Shown here: piece after piece, positions 30,212 through 42,300 of the stretch
Position numbering within the stretch: the stretch's first letter is position 1
How the letters are laid out: the number at the start of each line of letters is the position of its first letter
NCBI GenBank assembly: GCA_003024175.1
Contig: MDYQ01000272.1
Location: 1-45,073 of the forward strand
Length of the DNA: 45,073 nt
Source of the DNA: Planoprotostelium fungivorum
Taxonomy: Eukaryota > Evosea > Variosea > Cavosteliida > Cavosteliaceae
Direction: 5' to 3'
The notes under the pieces: generated by a model
The model's input: the letters and a program-made list of their open reading frames with translations, nothing else
Told to the model about the DNA's origin: nothing
Database searches by the model: none
Position numbers and translations under genes: made by a program

Positions 30212-32890
30212 TTATTGTCGATTCAGTTTCAAGTCGAAGTAGAGTTCGTCCATCACTTCTTCCTCCATCTTCGATTTGAGATAATGTCTGAAGGTGCCCG
30301 ATCTCCTCTTGTTCTTCTTCTTCTCCTCCTCTCCATCCATGATCCTGTCTCCGTCTCATCTTCAAGCATGACAACGTCTCTACTCACCACAAGATGGCCG
30401 AATGATAATCCAAGGCGACTTCAGGGAGCAGACCGCAGTGGGGTGGAACTACCGTTCCCGCCCTTTCTCTCCTCCCCCTCTTTCTCACCCTCCCACTGCT
30501 ACGTTCAGTCCACTATGTCTGCGTTCGCACCCACTCTGTGTTCTTCTCAGACATGTCTTCTGAGGAAGTGTAGATGCATCTGTGGGCCACGGACCCATTC
30601 GGCACGATCGTCTGGCGCATGCTGGACAGTGACAAGTGTGTGCACATCTGTCGTTGTAGACGAGAGTCGCTCTCGTTCCAGGAATCAAACGGAGACGGAT
30701 GAGTCATGGTGTGGCAGTCTCCAGAGGGGTCGTTCGTAGGTTCCAAGACATCGACGAGGGAGAGCAGCTCGGCGTGAGCCGATAGATCTCTCAACTCGGC
30801 CGAAACTCTGTGTCGAACTTCTCTATTCATCTGATTGGGTGGTCCCTTGTAGCTCTCTTCGAACTTCTCCGATTTAATCTATTTTATTCAGTCATTTTCA
30901 CATCGACAGGAGACACGTTGTTTTCATTCGATGTCTCACCTTCAGATAATTTGTAAAGGCAACGTCGAGTTGGAAGAAAGAGAGAGTGTCTTCTAATCTC
31001 TCGTCTCCGTCTCTGATCTTGCCCCACACGTCGTATTCTTCTCCCTCATACAGACCGTAGATGACAGACATCGGATCCACCACGAACTGCGGGTGATATC
31101 GATGCTGCAGCCAGAATTGTGCCGTGTTCAGCAGAGACCTCGCATCATCCCCCAGCGTAGAACTCAACCGACAGATCTCCCTCTTCGCTGCGGCACATTC
31201 GATCGTCTACAACGAGTCACTTTCGATGGAGTGGGGGCTCACCGTGGAAGTATGGGTGGGCTGAGGGAGGTAACCTCTTCGGATGTAGAGGGAGGATAAG
31301 AAGTCGGAGAGTTGGCTCTGAGAGAGATCGTTCGTGTGGATCTCTCTCAGCTTGTCCACTTCTTCTCGATTGCATTCTGTCACTAACTTGGATACGTCCA
31401 CGTTGTAGTCTGAAGTCCTTCAACTTCTATTTTCTCTCTATTTTCTATTTCTATATTTTCTATTTCTCTATTTTCTATTTCTTTATTTTCTATTTCTTTA
31501 TTCTATCTTCTATTCTATCTTATATTCTCTCTATTTCATATGAATAGACTCACGATCAGCTGTACAGATGATGGGTACCCTCGTTCTCTTGATGAGATCA
31601 CACATCGATTGAACAAAACTCTTCTCGTCTCTCGAACACGTGTCCACGTCTTCAAACAGGATCACCGTAGTCCTCTCCTCTGATGCTCTCGTTTGTTGTG
31701 ATTTGTCTTCACCTTCTGATTGTGATGCTCTGTCGTGACTTAATACAGATTGTGATCGTGTGGCCTCTTCGATCTGCAATCCGTGTCATTCAGATTCTGG
31801 ATGATGATGACGATGATGCTGATGATGGTGTTGATGTGATCGTGCGTGGTATGAGATGACCTCGATGTGATCGATGGAAGTTTTGTGTGATGATGGATGA
31901 TGGAAGATGAGAGAAAGGCAGTCACCTGCTGGAGGTGGCGTGATGTGCGATGATCGGAGCCGTTGACTTCGATGATGTCACAGTGATATGCCTCACAGCA
32001 TGCCTCTATCTACACCTTCGTTACACTCCACGTGATGTCATCAGTGCGATCGTGATAGCTCACCGTGGCTGTCTTTGCTGCAGCATGAGAACCGATCAGC
32101 AAGATGGCGGGTGGAACATCGTTCGTTCTGTTTCCTTTCCATGCAGCCAGCCATCGACAGATGTACTAATGACATCCATCAAAATGAGGTGTAGACACAT
32201 GATAGATCTCACCTCGATCACCTTCCCTCCATCTTGTCCTCTCAGCAGCAATTCTGGATGATGAGGTCGATAACGATTCGTCCATAAGGTACCCTCTGCC
32301 TCTCTCTCGGTGCAATCATCCACCCAATCGAAGAATGAATCACTCAGACTCAGCTGCAGAGGCCTCACGACGTCGGCCGTGCGAGACCCAACGGGTGGAT
32401 TGGGTGTCTGTAAGATGGGTTTTGACCTCTGATGGTGGGTGTCTCGACGGAGAAGTGAAGAGGGTATCGAATCATGTTTGGATGATGGGGTGGGTTTCGA
32501 TTTCGTCCGGGCTGGAGGGTAATGGAAGGGTGGCTGATCATCAGATGGCTCGACATCTTCCACCTCTACCGGATGTTGGGTCACATTGACGGGAAGTGGA
32601 AATTGAGGGCATTCAATTGTATCCCATATCTTCGGTAGAACTGGTGAGGTCGTCCCGTCCAGAGTTCCATTCCCATTGTGAGATATCTTCTGCAATTTGA
32701 AGAAAGGATGATCAATCCGACCGACATTTCTGGCTCTGTCCTCCATCTTATCCCTCTCAATCTTCCTCTTTAGCTCTGCATTGCGATCTTTGATGATGTT
32801 CTCGGCTGTCTTCTTAGAACCTGCTGACCCATCACTATTCTCCTTCTTACTGACCGTGACGAATCCCAGGAGTGTGCCTTTGGTCGGCAT
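30212..32890 (-). CDS. ATAD5: ATAD5/ELG1-like RFC subunit (PCNA unloader)
   Basis: ELG1/ATAD5 is the large subunit of a replication-factor-C-like complex that removes PCNA from DNA after replication. The N-terminus (MPTKGTLLGFVTVSKKENSD) is disordered and charged, with a short HPFFKLQ motif. The AAA+ region starts LWTNRYRPHHPELLL. The Walker A position reads ILLIGSHAAAKTAT, then FEVNGSDHRTSRHLQQ. The Walker B is VILFEDVDTCSRDEKSF, followed by LIKRTRVPIICTADRESIHM. The lid and collar follow (QLSDFLSSLYIRRGYLPQ, NTAQFWLQHRYHPQF, SAELRDLSAHAELLSLVDVL). The end RSGTFRHYLKSKMEEEVMDE resembles the ATAD5 C-terminus. Stop TAA at 30212. The frame of one exon near 30513-30700 is less certain. In Walker A the second Gly is replaced by Ala, unlike active clamp loaders. 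An intron at about 31427-31535 is a T-rich repeat. Confidence 0.83.
31427..31535. repeat. intronic TTTTCTATTTC low-complexity repeat
   Basis: About ten degenerate copies of TTTTCTATTTC(T) lie in an intron of the ELG1-like gene. On the coding (minus) strand this is an A/G-rich tract, so it is not a polypyrimidine splice signal. Confidence 0.8.
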
Positions 32891-34148
32891 GGCGCCGATG
32901 CCTCTATTTCAAAATTCAACCGTGCGAACCACTACAACGTCTTGCTTTTCTATCAAAGCGAGAGGTCTGTTCAAGTGTTCCACCTATCTCTTAGTCAGAT
33001 GATACTATGGACGAAAAATAGCTATCACACCGTAGACTGGACAGAATTGGAGTCTGGAAAGTGTGAGATGGGATGGAAGGATGAAGATGCAATGGTACTG
33101 CTTCCAGTTTCTCGATGAGAGCAATGAGATGAGCGGAAGCGATTTATTGTATTCAGAGACAAGTTTTATAAGACGAAAGAGTTGAACGTGCGATCACGCA
33201 AAATTTGTGAAAACTAGTTTTAATGTTTTTATTCTTCTGTTCAGCCTGCGCCTTCTCACGCGCAGGTCTGCCATCTCCTCTCTGATCTCTCCTCACCGAC
33301 GTTCATTTGCTGAGGGAGAGAATGTGAATGTGGACGTTGGGTCTTGTGTAATGGTGTCTACATTATGAGCTCTCCTGAGCTCACAGTTTCTATGTACGTG
33401 ACGGATTCTGCACACTCGTGAAGAAAAGAGGACACACATCAGTCATCAGATACCGCGTAACTTTCTAAAACATTCTTTCACATTAGAAGTGTCTTGCCGC
33501 AAGATGGTGTCCTGGTACCTGTAAGAAAGTCAGTTACAACCGACCGAAACGTAATGGTTACCCTGAGGCTCATCGCAGGGCAGGATAGACTCGAGCGTCT
33601 CAGTCTGCTGTCCTCCCCTCAATTAGAGTTCGAAAACAGCTCGACCTCGACGTCTCTGTCCCCCTCCCAAACTTCGTGCGATGTCCTCGTTCTCATAGAA
33701 GGGCTGCTCTCTCTTGTCGATCTTCCTCGTTATGCTACAGAAGCCCGCCGAATCATAGGGCGTTCCTCTTCACAGAAATCTCATCTGATTCCAAGTTTCC
33801 TTTGACTTTTCGCGTTCTCACACGGTGAGGGGGCGTAAGGTTTCATCAAAGGATAAAAATTGAAGTTCAGGTGAGAAAATCATCACAGAGTCAAGAAGAA
33901 GCAGAGAACGAGAGGCAGAACGAATACTAAAGGTTCTCAAAGAAGACTGCGCAAACGAGAAAGCAAGAAATTTCTCAGGCTTCTGTTGTCAGTTCCAGGA
34001 TAAACCAGGGTCTAAACCTAAACCTCTTCTGGTTCTGAGATTGAAGGTGATGAGGATTAGACCCTCTCCTGATCCGACCGATGATCGAACCTCTGACACG
34101 TCAACTCACATCAGAGCGTAGAGAAGATACATCCATTCGAAAATACAT
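32891..34148. other. 1.26-kb region without a confident gene
   Basis: This is the longest gap in the window. A 104-codon frame at 33494-33805 (+) starts MPQDGVLVPVRKSVTTDRN and is Ser/Leu/Arg-rich without a recognisable domain; I give it little weight. There are two perfect short hairpins: CCTGCGC with an 8-nt loop and GCGCAGG at 33245-33266, and TGAGCTC-TCCT-GAGCTCA at 33366-33383. Between them CTCTCCTCA and TGAGGGAGAG can also pair. A 12-bp palindrome AAAACTAGTTTT lies near 33213. These may mark a structured RNA or be coincidence. Confidence 0.4.
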
Positions 34149-36280
34149 CTATTGTACACTTCCAGATGGATAGAAGTCCTGCGACGTGTAAATGGGAATG
34201 GAGTGTCCATGTGGTATCCTCTCCGATTTCGGTCTCCCCTTCTTCTCTTCTTCCTCTCGCTCGTACCACACTTTGCTCACCGGCTTGATCTACGACACAT
34301 CAGTTCCACCTCTTTCCCCCACACTTCACCTCTGATATTCTGCTCTTCGGTGTCCTCACAAAGACGAAATAGATGACGGATATAGTCAACGTCAACAAGT
34401 TGATGCAGCCGACGACGTAGTAGACGATACCTAAAGTGTGTTAAGATGAGAGATATAGAAGAGGAGGACTCACCCGGGATCTCTGGTGCGGTTGTGGTGA
34501 AGTGAGAGAAGAGGGGAGCGAAGATGAGTGGACCGATGACGCCGTCGATGGTCTTTAGAGAAGAGAGAACTCCGATGGTAAGTGATTGTTCTTCGGGTAG
34601 GTAGTGGCTGCACAGCATGGCCTGCAGAGTTGGATCTGGTTTCTTGAGTCACGTTAACAGACGTGAACTCACTCGTCAAGTAACCGAAAGAACGGAGGAG
34701 AGTCAGGGGATAGAGATACCACCTTTAAAATCATTTCGTCAGATTTAAAGTTTTGTGGACTTCTCACCAATTGGTCACGAAGGTGTAACAGGCTAGACCG
34801 GAAGTTCCGAGGATCAATCCGAGGCAGACGGCCTTCTTCTTACCGAACATGGGAACTAGGAATCGAACGATGGGCACCATCAGTATCATACCCACTCCGG
34901 CTGCACTGCTCAGCGTGCCGATCCAGAAATTAGTTTGATGGGGGAAGACATATTTGATCCACGACGCCTGTGTTTCTATGACACCTGATGGACGTGTGAA
35001 TTGTCTACATCATCATCGGACATGGTGATGCATCATGGACATCATCATCGTGCACCACGGACAATACGAGAGGATCGGGACATTCACCTTCGAGGGAGAA
35101 AGACAGTAACATGATGAGGATGCACAAGACGATGGTGTGAACGCTCCTCAGCAAGAGGAAGAAGTCACGGAGAGGAATGAGAGACGACCAATCCCATTTC
35201 TTGATCGACTGACACGATCAGCTCCACATCATCATCATCATCATCACACCTCTTTCGGTCTCGTCTCTGGCATGGCGATCAGCATGAGGAGCACCAGCGC
35301 GTTGACCGATAGTGCCACGAAGAAGACGACGCGGTATCCATACTGACCCCTTCAGCTCGAATTCCCCACGAAATTTCACCTCGTCGGAGACCCAACCGGC
35401 CAGAGCCGGCCACCCGATGCGGCTGATCCCCATGCCCATGCCGAACATGGCGAACCCAAAAGCTTTTAGACGTGTCAGACGCGTGTCTTAGAGGTCACCT
35501 CACCCCTCCGATGAGCAGGTGTCACGTCCAACATGGAGGTCAGCGCGACGACGTGCATGCCTGAAGATGGTCAGGGGAGGTCGCGGGAGATGAAGATCAC
35601 CGTCTGTTACGGCTCCGATGGAAGATGTGACGAAGAAGATCCAGCGAGGGGTGCCGTAGATGTAAGCCCCGTAACCGAGAGATTGTGCCAGCTGATGGTC
35701 GATGAGTTCACTTCGGATCACATTGCGAAGTGGATCGAAGTCGAATGGATGTCGTGAACAGATGGAATTGAGATGGAAGTCTCACCACAGAGGCGACGAG
35801 CATGGGTTTCCTTCCGACGCGATCGGACAGCGCGGCGTGGATGGGAGACATGACGAACGTGCCTGCATTTCGAATGGAGCCGAGGTAGCCGTTGAAGACT
35901 GTCGCATTAGTGTTTGCATATTTGCCAACGTATCCTTCTTGCTGCGATGTGTCAGAGAGACAACTCCATTTGGGAATGATGATCGTAAGAAAGCAAGAAT
36001 GGTCTCACCTGGAAGATCTCTACCATCCGGAGGTATCCCATGCTTCCACTGAAACCGAACCCGATAAAGTGAACCGTAAGAACAGCCATCAAGAACATCA
36101 TGCGAGGTCTATACCAGTGCTTCTTCTTGCCATCTCGTCGCACCTCCGGAACCCGTTGACCTACTTCCATCAACATTTGGAATCGATCGATCGCGATACA
36201 AATCATGTGACAGACTCACCCAACAGAGGTTTCGTATCATCGTATTCTCGATCTCCTCGTTCGTCGTTGATGGAGCTCAT
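34149..36280 (-). CDS. major facilitator superfamily transporter
   Basis: About ten exons encode a 12-helix MFS carrier. The cytosolic N-terminus is MSSINDERGDREYDDTKPLL. The first helix is in RMMFLMAVLTVHFIGFGFSG. The loop between helices 2 and 3 has the MFS signature ALSDRVGRKPMLVAS. Further exons carry GYGAYIYGTPRWIFFVTSSI, GFAMFGMGMGISRIGWPALA, YGYRVVFFVALSVNALVLLM, FWIGTLSSAAGVGMILMVPI, GVLSSLKTIDGVIGPLIFAP and IVYYVVGCINLLTLTISVIY. Taking an intron with acceptor GTCGTAG after RTPKSRISE gives a charged cytosolic tail (YEREEEEKKGRPKSERIP) ending SGSVQ at TAG 34149; without it the protein ends sooner. The pattern resembles drug:H+ antiporter-type or MFSD-like carriers. Substrate unknown. 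Confidence 0.8.
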
Positions 36281-36764
36281 GGCAGTGTGGTGTCGCACGA
36301 GTTGGTGTTGCTGTCACTTCCGATAGTCCCCGACTCGTCTGACCGGTCTGACTGGAGTTTTCTTTGGGGCTTCGGGTTGTTTACGGCTTGTCCGCCTATC
36401 GTTCTCTCAGGTGCCAACGCGATACTTTCAGAAGCTTAACTCTCGAGAAGGTGTTATCATTATTTATGGACTTGGTGCATTGTTGGGATGACAAAGAAGC
36501 GGCAGCGTCTTCGGCTGTACAGCAGAGTTGATGTAGTTACAACTGGCCAGTCGATTTCATCTACAACGTTGTAGACGTACAATGCTGGTCATTGATCTCA
36601 GTACATGTTTCGCAACGCGAGGTGCAGGGCTGCTGTGTTGTGGGAGGCTCATTCATTTGCTCCTCGTGTTGCTGTGATCAAAGGCCTCGGAAACCGGAAA
36701 AATAGGGTACCGGAAGATTCCGCACGATGACATCAAACACAGCAATCCAGAACATCGTCACATC
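36281..36764. promoter_or_regulatory. divergent promoter region with 16-bp palindrome
   Basis: This 484-nt space lies between the starts of the MFS gene (leftward) and the NTF2-like gene (rightward). No frame looks coding. It contains a perfect palindrome TCTACAACGTTGTAGA at 36560-36575, two back-to-back copies of the dispersed motif. Confidence 0.5.
36560..36575. repeat. palindrome TCTACAACGTTGTAGA, copy 1
   Basis: A perfect 16-bp inverted repeat built from two half-sites of the dispersed CTACAACG motif overlapping at CG. The same 16 bp recur at 37694-37709. Symmetry suggests a dimeric DNA-binding protein or a joined pair of element ends. Confidence 0.8.
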
Positions 36765-37415
36765 ATGCAAAACCCAGCCGCCGAAATCGAAAAGATCATC
36801 AATGACCTAACGACGACCCCGTGAGACGATGACAATTTTGCCATGTCCACTGATCGCCATCAGATCCTCAGAAGTACAGAAGCAGACTGTCTTCAAGTAC
36901 TTCACTGACAATGCCGCCTACGATCACCCTCTCGTTCACTTGGCTCCAGGAAAGAACTCGAGAGACAATCTTCTCAACTTCTATAGAGTCTACCACACGT
37001 TCACGTATGTCCATAAGATCGAGGTTAATAGTATCGGTGAGGCGCAGAAACGATCGCACATCGTTTGACATCGAGAGTAGATTTCAACAAGGAGAACAAC
37101 CACTTGGTCATTGATCTGTGGGAGACTGCTTCACCCAAATTCTTTCTGCCATACACCATCAAAATGAGGTGAGACATACATCGAATCACCATCTTACCAT
37201 CCATTCCTCACACACGATCCAGATTGATCGTTGTCCTCAACTTAGACAAGCGTGGAGAGCTGTACTTCATCTCCAAGCAAGAAGATTACTTCCCCCTTCA
37301 AGACATTGCTCAGATCATTCCCTTCGGTGGCCTCTTCGTTCGAACCCTCAAAGCCTTCAACTCTTTCGTCGGCCAAGCCGTAGGAACTTCCCTCCATTAC
37401 GCCGGACTCGTCTGA
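36765..37415 (+). CDS. NTF2-like protein (SigF-like type)
   Basis: Four exons give about 180 residues. Exon 1 is MQNPAAEIEKIINDLTTTP, then a 45-nt intron (GTGAGA...CATCAG). Exon 2 has EVQKQTVFKYFTDNAAYDHP and GKNSRDNLLNFYRVYHTFTY, typical of an NTF2-like cone fold. Exon 3 carries NNHLVIDLWETASPKFFLP. Exon 4 is RLIVVLNLDKRGELYFISKQ, EDYFPLQDIAQIIPFGGLFV, and a C-terminal hydrophobic helix (LKAFNSFVGQAVGTSLHYAG). The K-Q-E-D-x-x-x-P-x-D segment recalls a family of fungal and protist proteins annotated as SigF-like NTF2-like. No enzymatic role can be assigned; the hydrophobic tail suggests membrane association. Confidence 0.7.
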
Positions 37416-37509
37416 TCTCATTAAACAAATTTCCCTCCATCCTCTTCCATCAACACAAGACATCTTCACTTACCGACTCATCACATCATCCACATCGCGA
37501 GCACTTGTT

Positions 37510-39186
37510 TTATTCTCTTCCAGTAGACACGTGATGTTGTCTGAGCTGCGTGTCCGCTCCTCCACTGAGGATATCCGAAACGTCCTTCTCGTTGTTCTGA
37601 ACCGACCAAACTGCAGCGAGGACCTTGTCCTTGTGCTCTTTGATCGTGTACAGAGGATAGCTCGATCGAAAGTCCCACACCTACCACCGTCAATCTACAA
37701 CGTTGTAGACGCCGCCCACCTTGACCGTCTGATCTAATCCAGACGTGACAAAGTAGTTCTCTCGTGTTGGATGCCACTGCACCGAGCTCACTGGTCCCTT
37801 GTGTGACGTGAACTGTGGTCCTGAAGGATGTCAGCCCTTCTATCACTCCGTCCATCTACAACGAGCCTCACCCTGATTCTCGTCGCCTCGCGTGTCGCAG
37901 CTCTTGATCTTGGCGTCGACGTGTGCAGTCAAAAACATTCTGTGTCTTCCACTGTAGCTCACACCGTTGATACTCGTGTTCAAATTCTTCAATTGGGCCT
38001 GTCGTTACCCCTCAGTCCATCTACAACGCGCCATTTTCACCTGCAGTCCACTCTCTACGTTCCACACACGGAGGGTGTGGTCCCAAGAGACAGAAGCGAT
38101 CTCCTCTTCAGAATACCAAGTCAAATCGCTGACGCAGTTGGTGTGGCCGACTATCTTTGAACGAGGTCCATTGGCCTCCGTGGTGGTCTTCCTCCTCTTC
38201 TCACCCTTCATGGAGCCTCCAGCTCCACTGGGAGAGACTCTCCACAACATGATGGAGCTGTGGGTCCTGTCAGTCCGAGTGGGTCGATCGCGTCCTCACT
38301 TGTCCCAGGAGCCAGAGGCGAAATCGAGGCTGCCCTCGAATTTCTTGCCCAGTTGTAGACTGGCTGGCGACACGTCAACACACTGTACTGCCGCAGAGTG
38401 TCCCTTGCAGTGATGTGGGTTGATGATCTGTTTGTCTGACACGTTGACGTTCCACGTACGAAGACTACCGTCACGCGATGCGGAGACGAAACCGATGACA
38501 TCGTCGACCTCATTGAAGATGGTGATCTTTGTGATGCCGTCGGTGTGACCGGTGCAGGTGAGGACGGCTGAATCGGTGGGAAGGACGGAATCTTTCGTGG
38601 TGGGCATGTCCCAAACGCGGATGACTTTATCGTAGCTGCCTGATAGTAATTGCCTAATGTGATGATTAGAAGATGTGATAGATGATGAGATATGAGATAG
38701 AATATGTGAGAGGGAGAGAACAATGGTGGGTTTGATGTCTTTGAAGGACGAATGGGATCACCTCTTTGTCGCCAGAGCTGCAATAGAAGAAATCCAATCG
38801 GGATGCTCGTATGTGGCTGTGTGTTCGGGTGGCTTGAGTGCCTCTACGTACTCGATCGTGATGAGATCTTCCGTTGAAAGTTCTTTTTCCTTCAGAAAGG
38901 CCTCCAAAGTATCTCTGAGAAACTCATCGTTCACAATAAATTCGAATGGACGAGGGGAATCTGAAAATCATCATGAGGTGATCACATACATCACCCGAAG
39001 ATCTCGAGTAATCCTTCACAAGACGAAGCTCTCACCAGAGTTTAAGAGATGATTGATGACACCAGAGAGACCATATCGACCTAATTTGAGTGGGACACGG
39101 AACGGTTTGTCGGTGACGGTCAGGGCAGGTTCTAACTTTGTGATGAAGCGAACTTCTATCGTCTCATTCTCGTCTACTCCTTCCAT
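37510..39186 (-). CDS. WDR12: WDR12/YTM1 ribosome biogenesis protein
   Basis: YTM1/WDR12 is part of the PeBoW (Nop7-Erb1-Ytm1) complex that matures the large ribosomal subunit in the nucleolus. ATG at 39186 (MEGVDENETIEVRFITKL) is preferred because upstream codons in this frame have only GTG starts. The N-terminal ubiquitin-like NLE domain follows (KPFRVPLKLGRYGLSGVINH, FEFIVNDEFLRDTLEAFLKE, STEDLITIEYVEAL). Seven WD40 blades come next: HPDWISSIAA, LTCTGHTDGITKITIF, GFVSASRDGSLRTWNV, GHTNCVSDLTWYSEEEIASV, SWDHTLRVWNVESGLQ, SGLDQTVKVWDFRSSYPLYT, DILSGGADTQLRQHHVST. At least three introns contain CGTTGTAG; the one between TVKV and WDF (about 37687-37725) holds the whole 16-bp palindrome. The stop is TAA at 37510. 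Confidence 0.92.
37694..37709. repeat. palindrome TCTACAACGTTGTAGA, copy 2
   Basis: This is the second perfect copy of the 16-bp palindrome, inside a short intron of the WDR12 gene. It differs in context from copy 1: only the palindrome and the following A-C are shared, so the two are not part of a longer duplicated segment. Confidence 0.8.
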
Positions 39187-39338
39187 CTTGAGATCTGTGC
39201 AATCCTCTTCCGTTCTCCTTTTCTTCCGGCTCGTTGTAGTTACGAAGTTGATTTTCGGTGTTTTGTGCACAAAAACAATGGACTAAGGAAGCTTGTGTGA
39301 GCGATGATGGAAGTTGATCATCTTTCAATCAACAGGCT

Positions 39339-42300
39339 TTATACCGTCATGTGTTTCCCGCTTGTCTCCACGAGCGATCGAACCGAATCAACCCATCTCC
39401 GTGCCTCTTCACCAGATCCTGCACTCAGCACGTAATTATCCGTCTTCGTGTGGATCTGAAACCATCCTTCCAGCCCCGGTAGCTCTCTCGCCGATGCTCC
39501 CGCCACCTCTAATTGCGTCGTCGTCTATTCATCGCCATCAGATGGTTTCTCGTTCGACACGATGATGATGATGAAAGACGTGCGATCGATGAGATCTCAC
39601 GTTATCAGCCGAAACGATGCTCATCGTCTGTTTCGTGATGATCAGTGTGCACTCGATTTCTGACTGGTTCATCTTTCGTTTCAGCTTGCCTTCTCTCTCG
39701 TAGTCTTTCATGATGGGCCTCTGCGACATATCTTTGAAGCTGTTTCTACGTGCCGAGCTGCTACCTCCACTGTATTTCTCCAGAATCCAAGCGTTCTTCG
39801 TGGCACTGATCATCGTGAGATAAACTCGAACACGTACGTAGATATAGAGGACACGATGATGAGCTCATGATCATCTCACTATGAATCTCTCTCCGTCGGT
39901 TTCTTCAGGTATTCCGGCATGTCATTCTCGTACAATTCGTTGGCCTTTCGATTGTCGATGTTCCTCGCACTCTGCAATGCATTGACGTCCCACGAGCCAA
40001 ATTGTGTCGATTTGATCTTCTCTCCGTCAGTCTCTCTCCGTGTCATCCTCTCACCTTCGCCCTTCCCAATCGTCTGTGAATGCCCGAACAGTCCGTACAG
40101 ATGAGAACGCCCATTGTGATGTTGATCCACTGTGGATCTTTTGTACCGCAATCTGCGCAGTGCCAATTGCTCGCATTGTCCCTCAATCGATTCAGCACGT
40201 CCTGTTCACGTTGAGATCTCGAATGTGTGATGATGTGTGATGATGTGATGATGTGTGATGATGTGTGATGATGTGATGATGTGTGATGATGTGTGATGAT
40301 GTGTGATGATGTGATGATGTGTGATGACGTGTGATGAGGTCACTCACCCCGATCGATTCTTCTGAAGAGGACGTTGTTGATGAATAAGAGACGACCGAAT
40401 TCGAACGAGAGTGGTTGGGTGTACCCTTTGGTGTTCCCACGTCGAGTACGTTCATCTGATCCGTCACCACCTGTAAAAAATGAGGGAGGGAAAAGGACTC
40501 GAAACCTCACCCCTCGGATGAGATTCATCCACTGGTAGAGGAGAGTGTGGCTGGGTGCAGATAAGAAGTAGATGCAAGATGAAGTGCCCAATTGAAAGGA
40601 GAACTCTCTGTCTAAAATGCACAACTTTGCGATGCAATTGCACAAGATGGGGATGACCTTCTTCACCTTACCCGCCCTCGCATCATCTTTGGATCTACCA
40701 TCACCTGAGTCGATGACGTCACGATTCGCCACACCTGCACAGGTACAGCCGTTGGTCCTTTAAGACGAAAAAGTTTCTCTTCCAAGATGAAGAACGGAGG
40801 TGGAGTTCTCCTTCAAATGTGGGACGATTGAGATCGATTCGGCTGTCTGTACTGTAAGCTGCGCCAGATTCTTTCAACTTGGGATCGTCTGGAGAGGTCA
40901 GGGGAGGGAGGAGAGAGGACGTTACCTTGTCTAGAGATGAGCTGTTCGAATAATTGGGACACGGCATCGTCGATTTGGTCCATCCACGAGATCATCTGAG
41001 TCAAGTGAATCTATGATTCATTTGTGATGGTGATACATCGAGCACGATGATTTGAAGTGAGAATTACAATCGAGGGGTTGAATGTTGGTGAGATTTGATG
41101 ATTGAAATCTGGGTACTCACTTCATCGTTCGTTGTAGTGCGGAAGATATACTTTTTCGCGCCCGAAATCTCAAATTGAAATCCTTTCACAGATTCAATTT
41201 TTCCGATCGGCTGACGTCTCACCTTCTGTCGTGGGAACCTTCTCCGTCAGGTCGTGGAGCTGGCACAAATGGAGGGGAATGGTGAATAAATACTTGAAAG
41301 TCAAACCGAGAGAGCCGAGATCTCCCTCTTCGACGGTCGCATTCGCAGGTTGTCGAGCGGAGGTTGGACTGTTCCTACAGTATCGTCAGGAAAAAAGGCG
41401 GGAGATTTGAATTTCGAACACGCACGCCGATGCCAGTAGATTGGTGATGGACTGTCTCTTCCAGCGAGTCGTCTTCGGTTTCGCCTTCGTGCAGACTAAA
41501 ATGTCGTTGAACAGGAAACAGAAGCGTAATTTCGGCGTCTACAACGATCAGCTGATGACGTCACGTGACGTCACACCTTCTCCACCATCTGTGTGAGATA
41601 ACCTCTGCGGATGTACCTCCGGTGAGGTGCACACAAATTGTCAAATTTTCCAGTCAAATTCGAAGCCACGTGAAAGACCTCGACAAAGTGAGTTTTCACC
41701 GAGTTTTCATCGAGTTCTCCGTGACATCTCACCTGGTTGAGGTTCTCTGCTTCTCTCTTGCGGTCGTTTACGTAACCAGCGACTTGTTTCATCTTCTCTA
41801 ATGCTCTGGCGATGTCGTTGTAGTCACCGTGACGAGGTGGTGTGTGTTGAAGCAACTCTTGAAGGAGGAGAACGTACCTGCGCCACGTAAGCGCGGGACA
41901 TTTGAATTTCAAAAGTATCAGTACCTGGGTATACGTTGGATGGGTTTGATGAGGAAGCTGGAGAGGTCCAACAGCTCGCACTCTGGAACGTTGAATTTCG
42001 TTTTTTCGAGAAAAGTCGCAAATTTAGAATTCTTCGCGCACTCTCTCATCGTCTCGAACGCCTTCGGATAATTGTTCACGTAAACCGTGTACACCTGCAC
42101 CTCCCTCTCAGTCTCAATCGTTCGATCTCAATCGTCCACTCATAAGACACAACACGTGCACTCCGGTGAGACACACAGAGACCTCTTCACCTTCAGAAAC
42201 TCGGCTAGTCCCAAAAAAATGTCCCCCAACTTCGTCTCTACGTTGTTGTTCCATTTCGACAGCCTCTCCTTCACTTTCTGTGATATGAGACTGTTGTAGT

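Noticed and set aside
33494-33805. 104-codon plus-strand frame as a gene
   Set aside because: No domain, no neighbouring exon and ordinary Ser/Leu/Arg composition; kept only as a remark in the intergenic entry.
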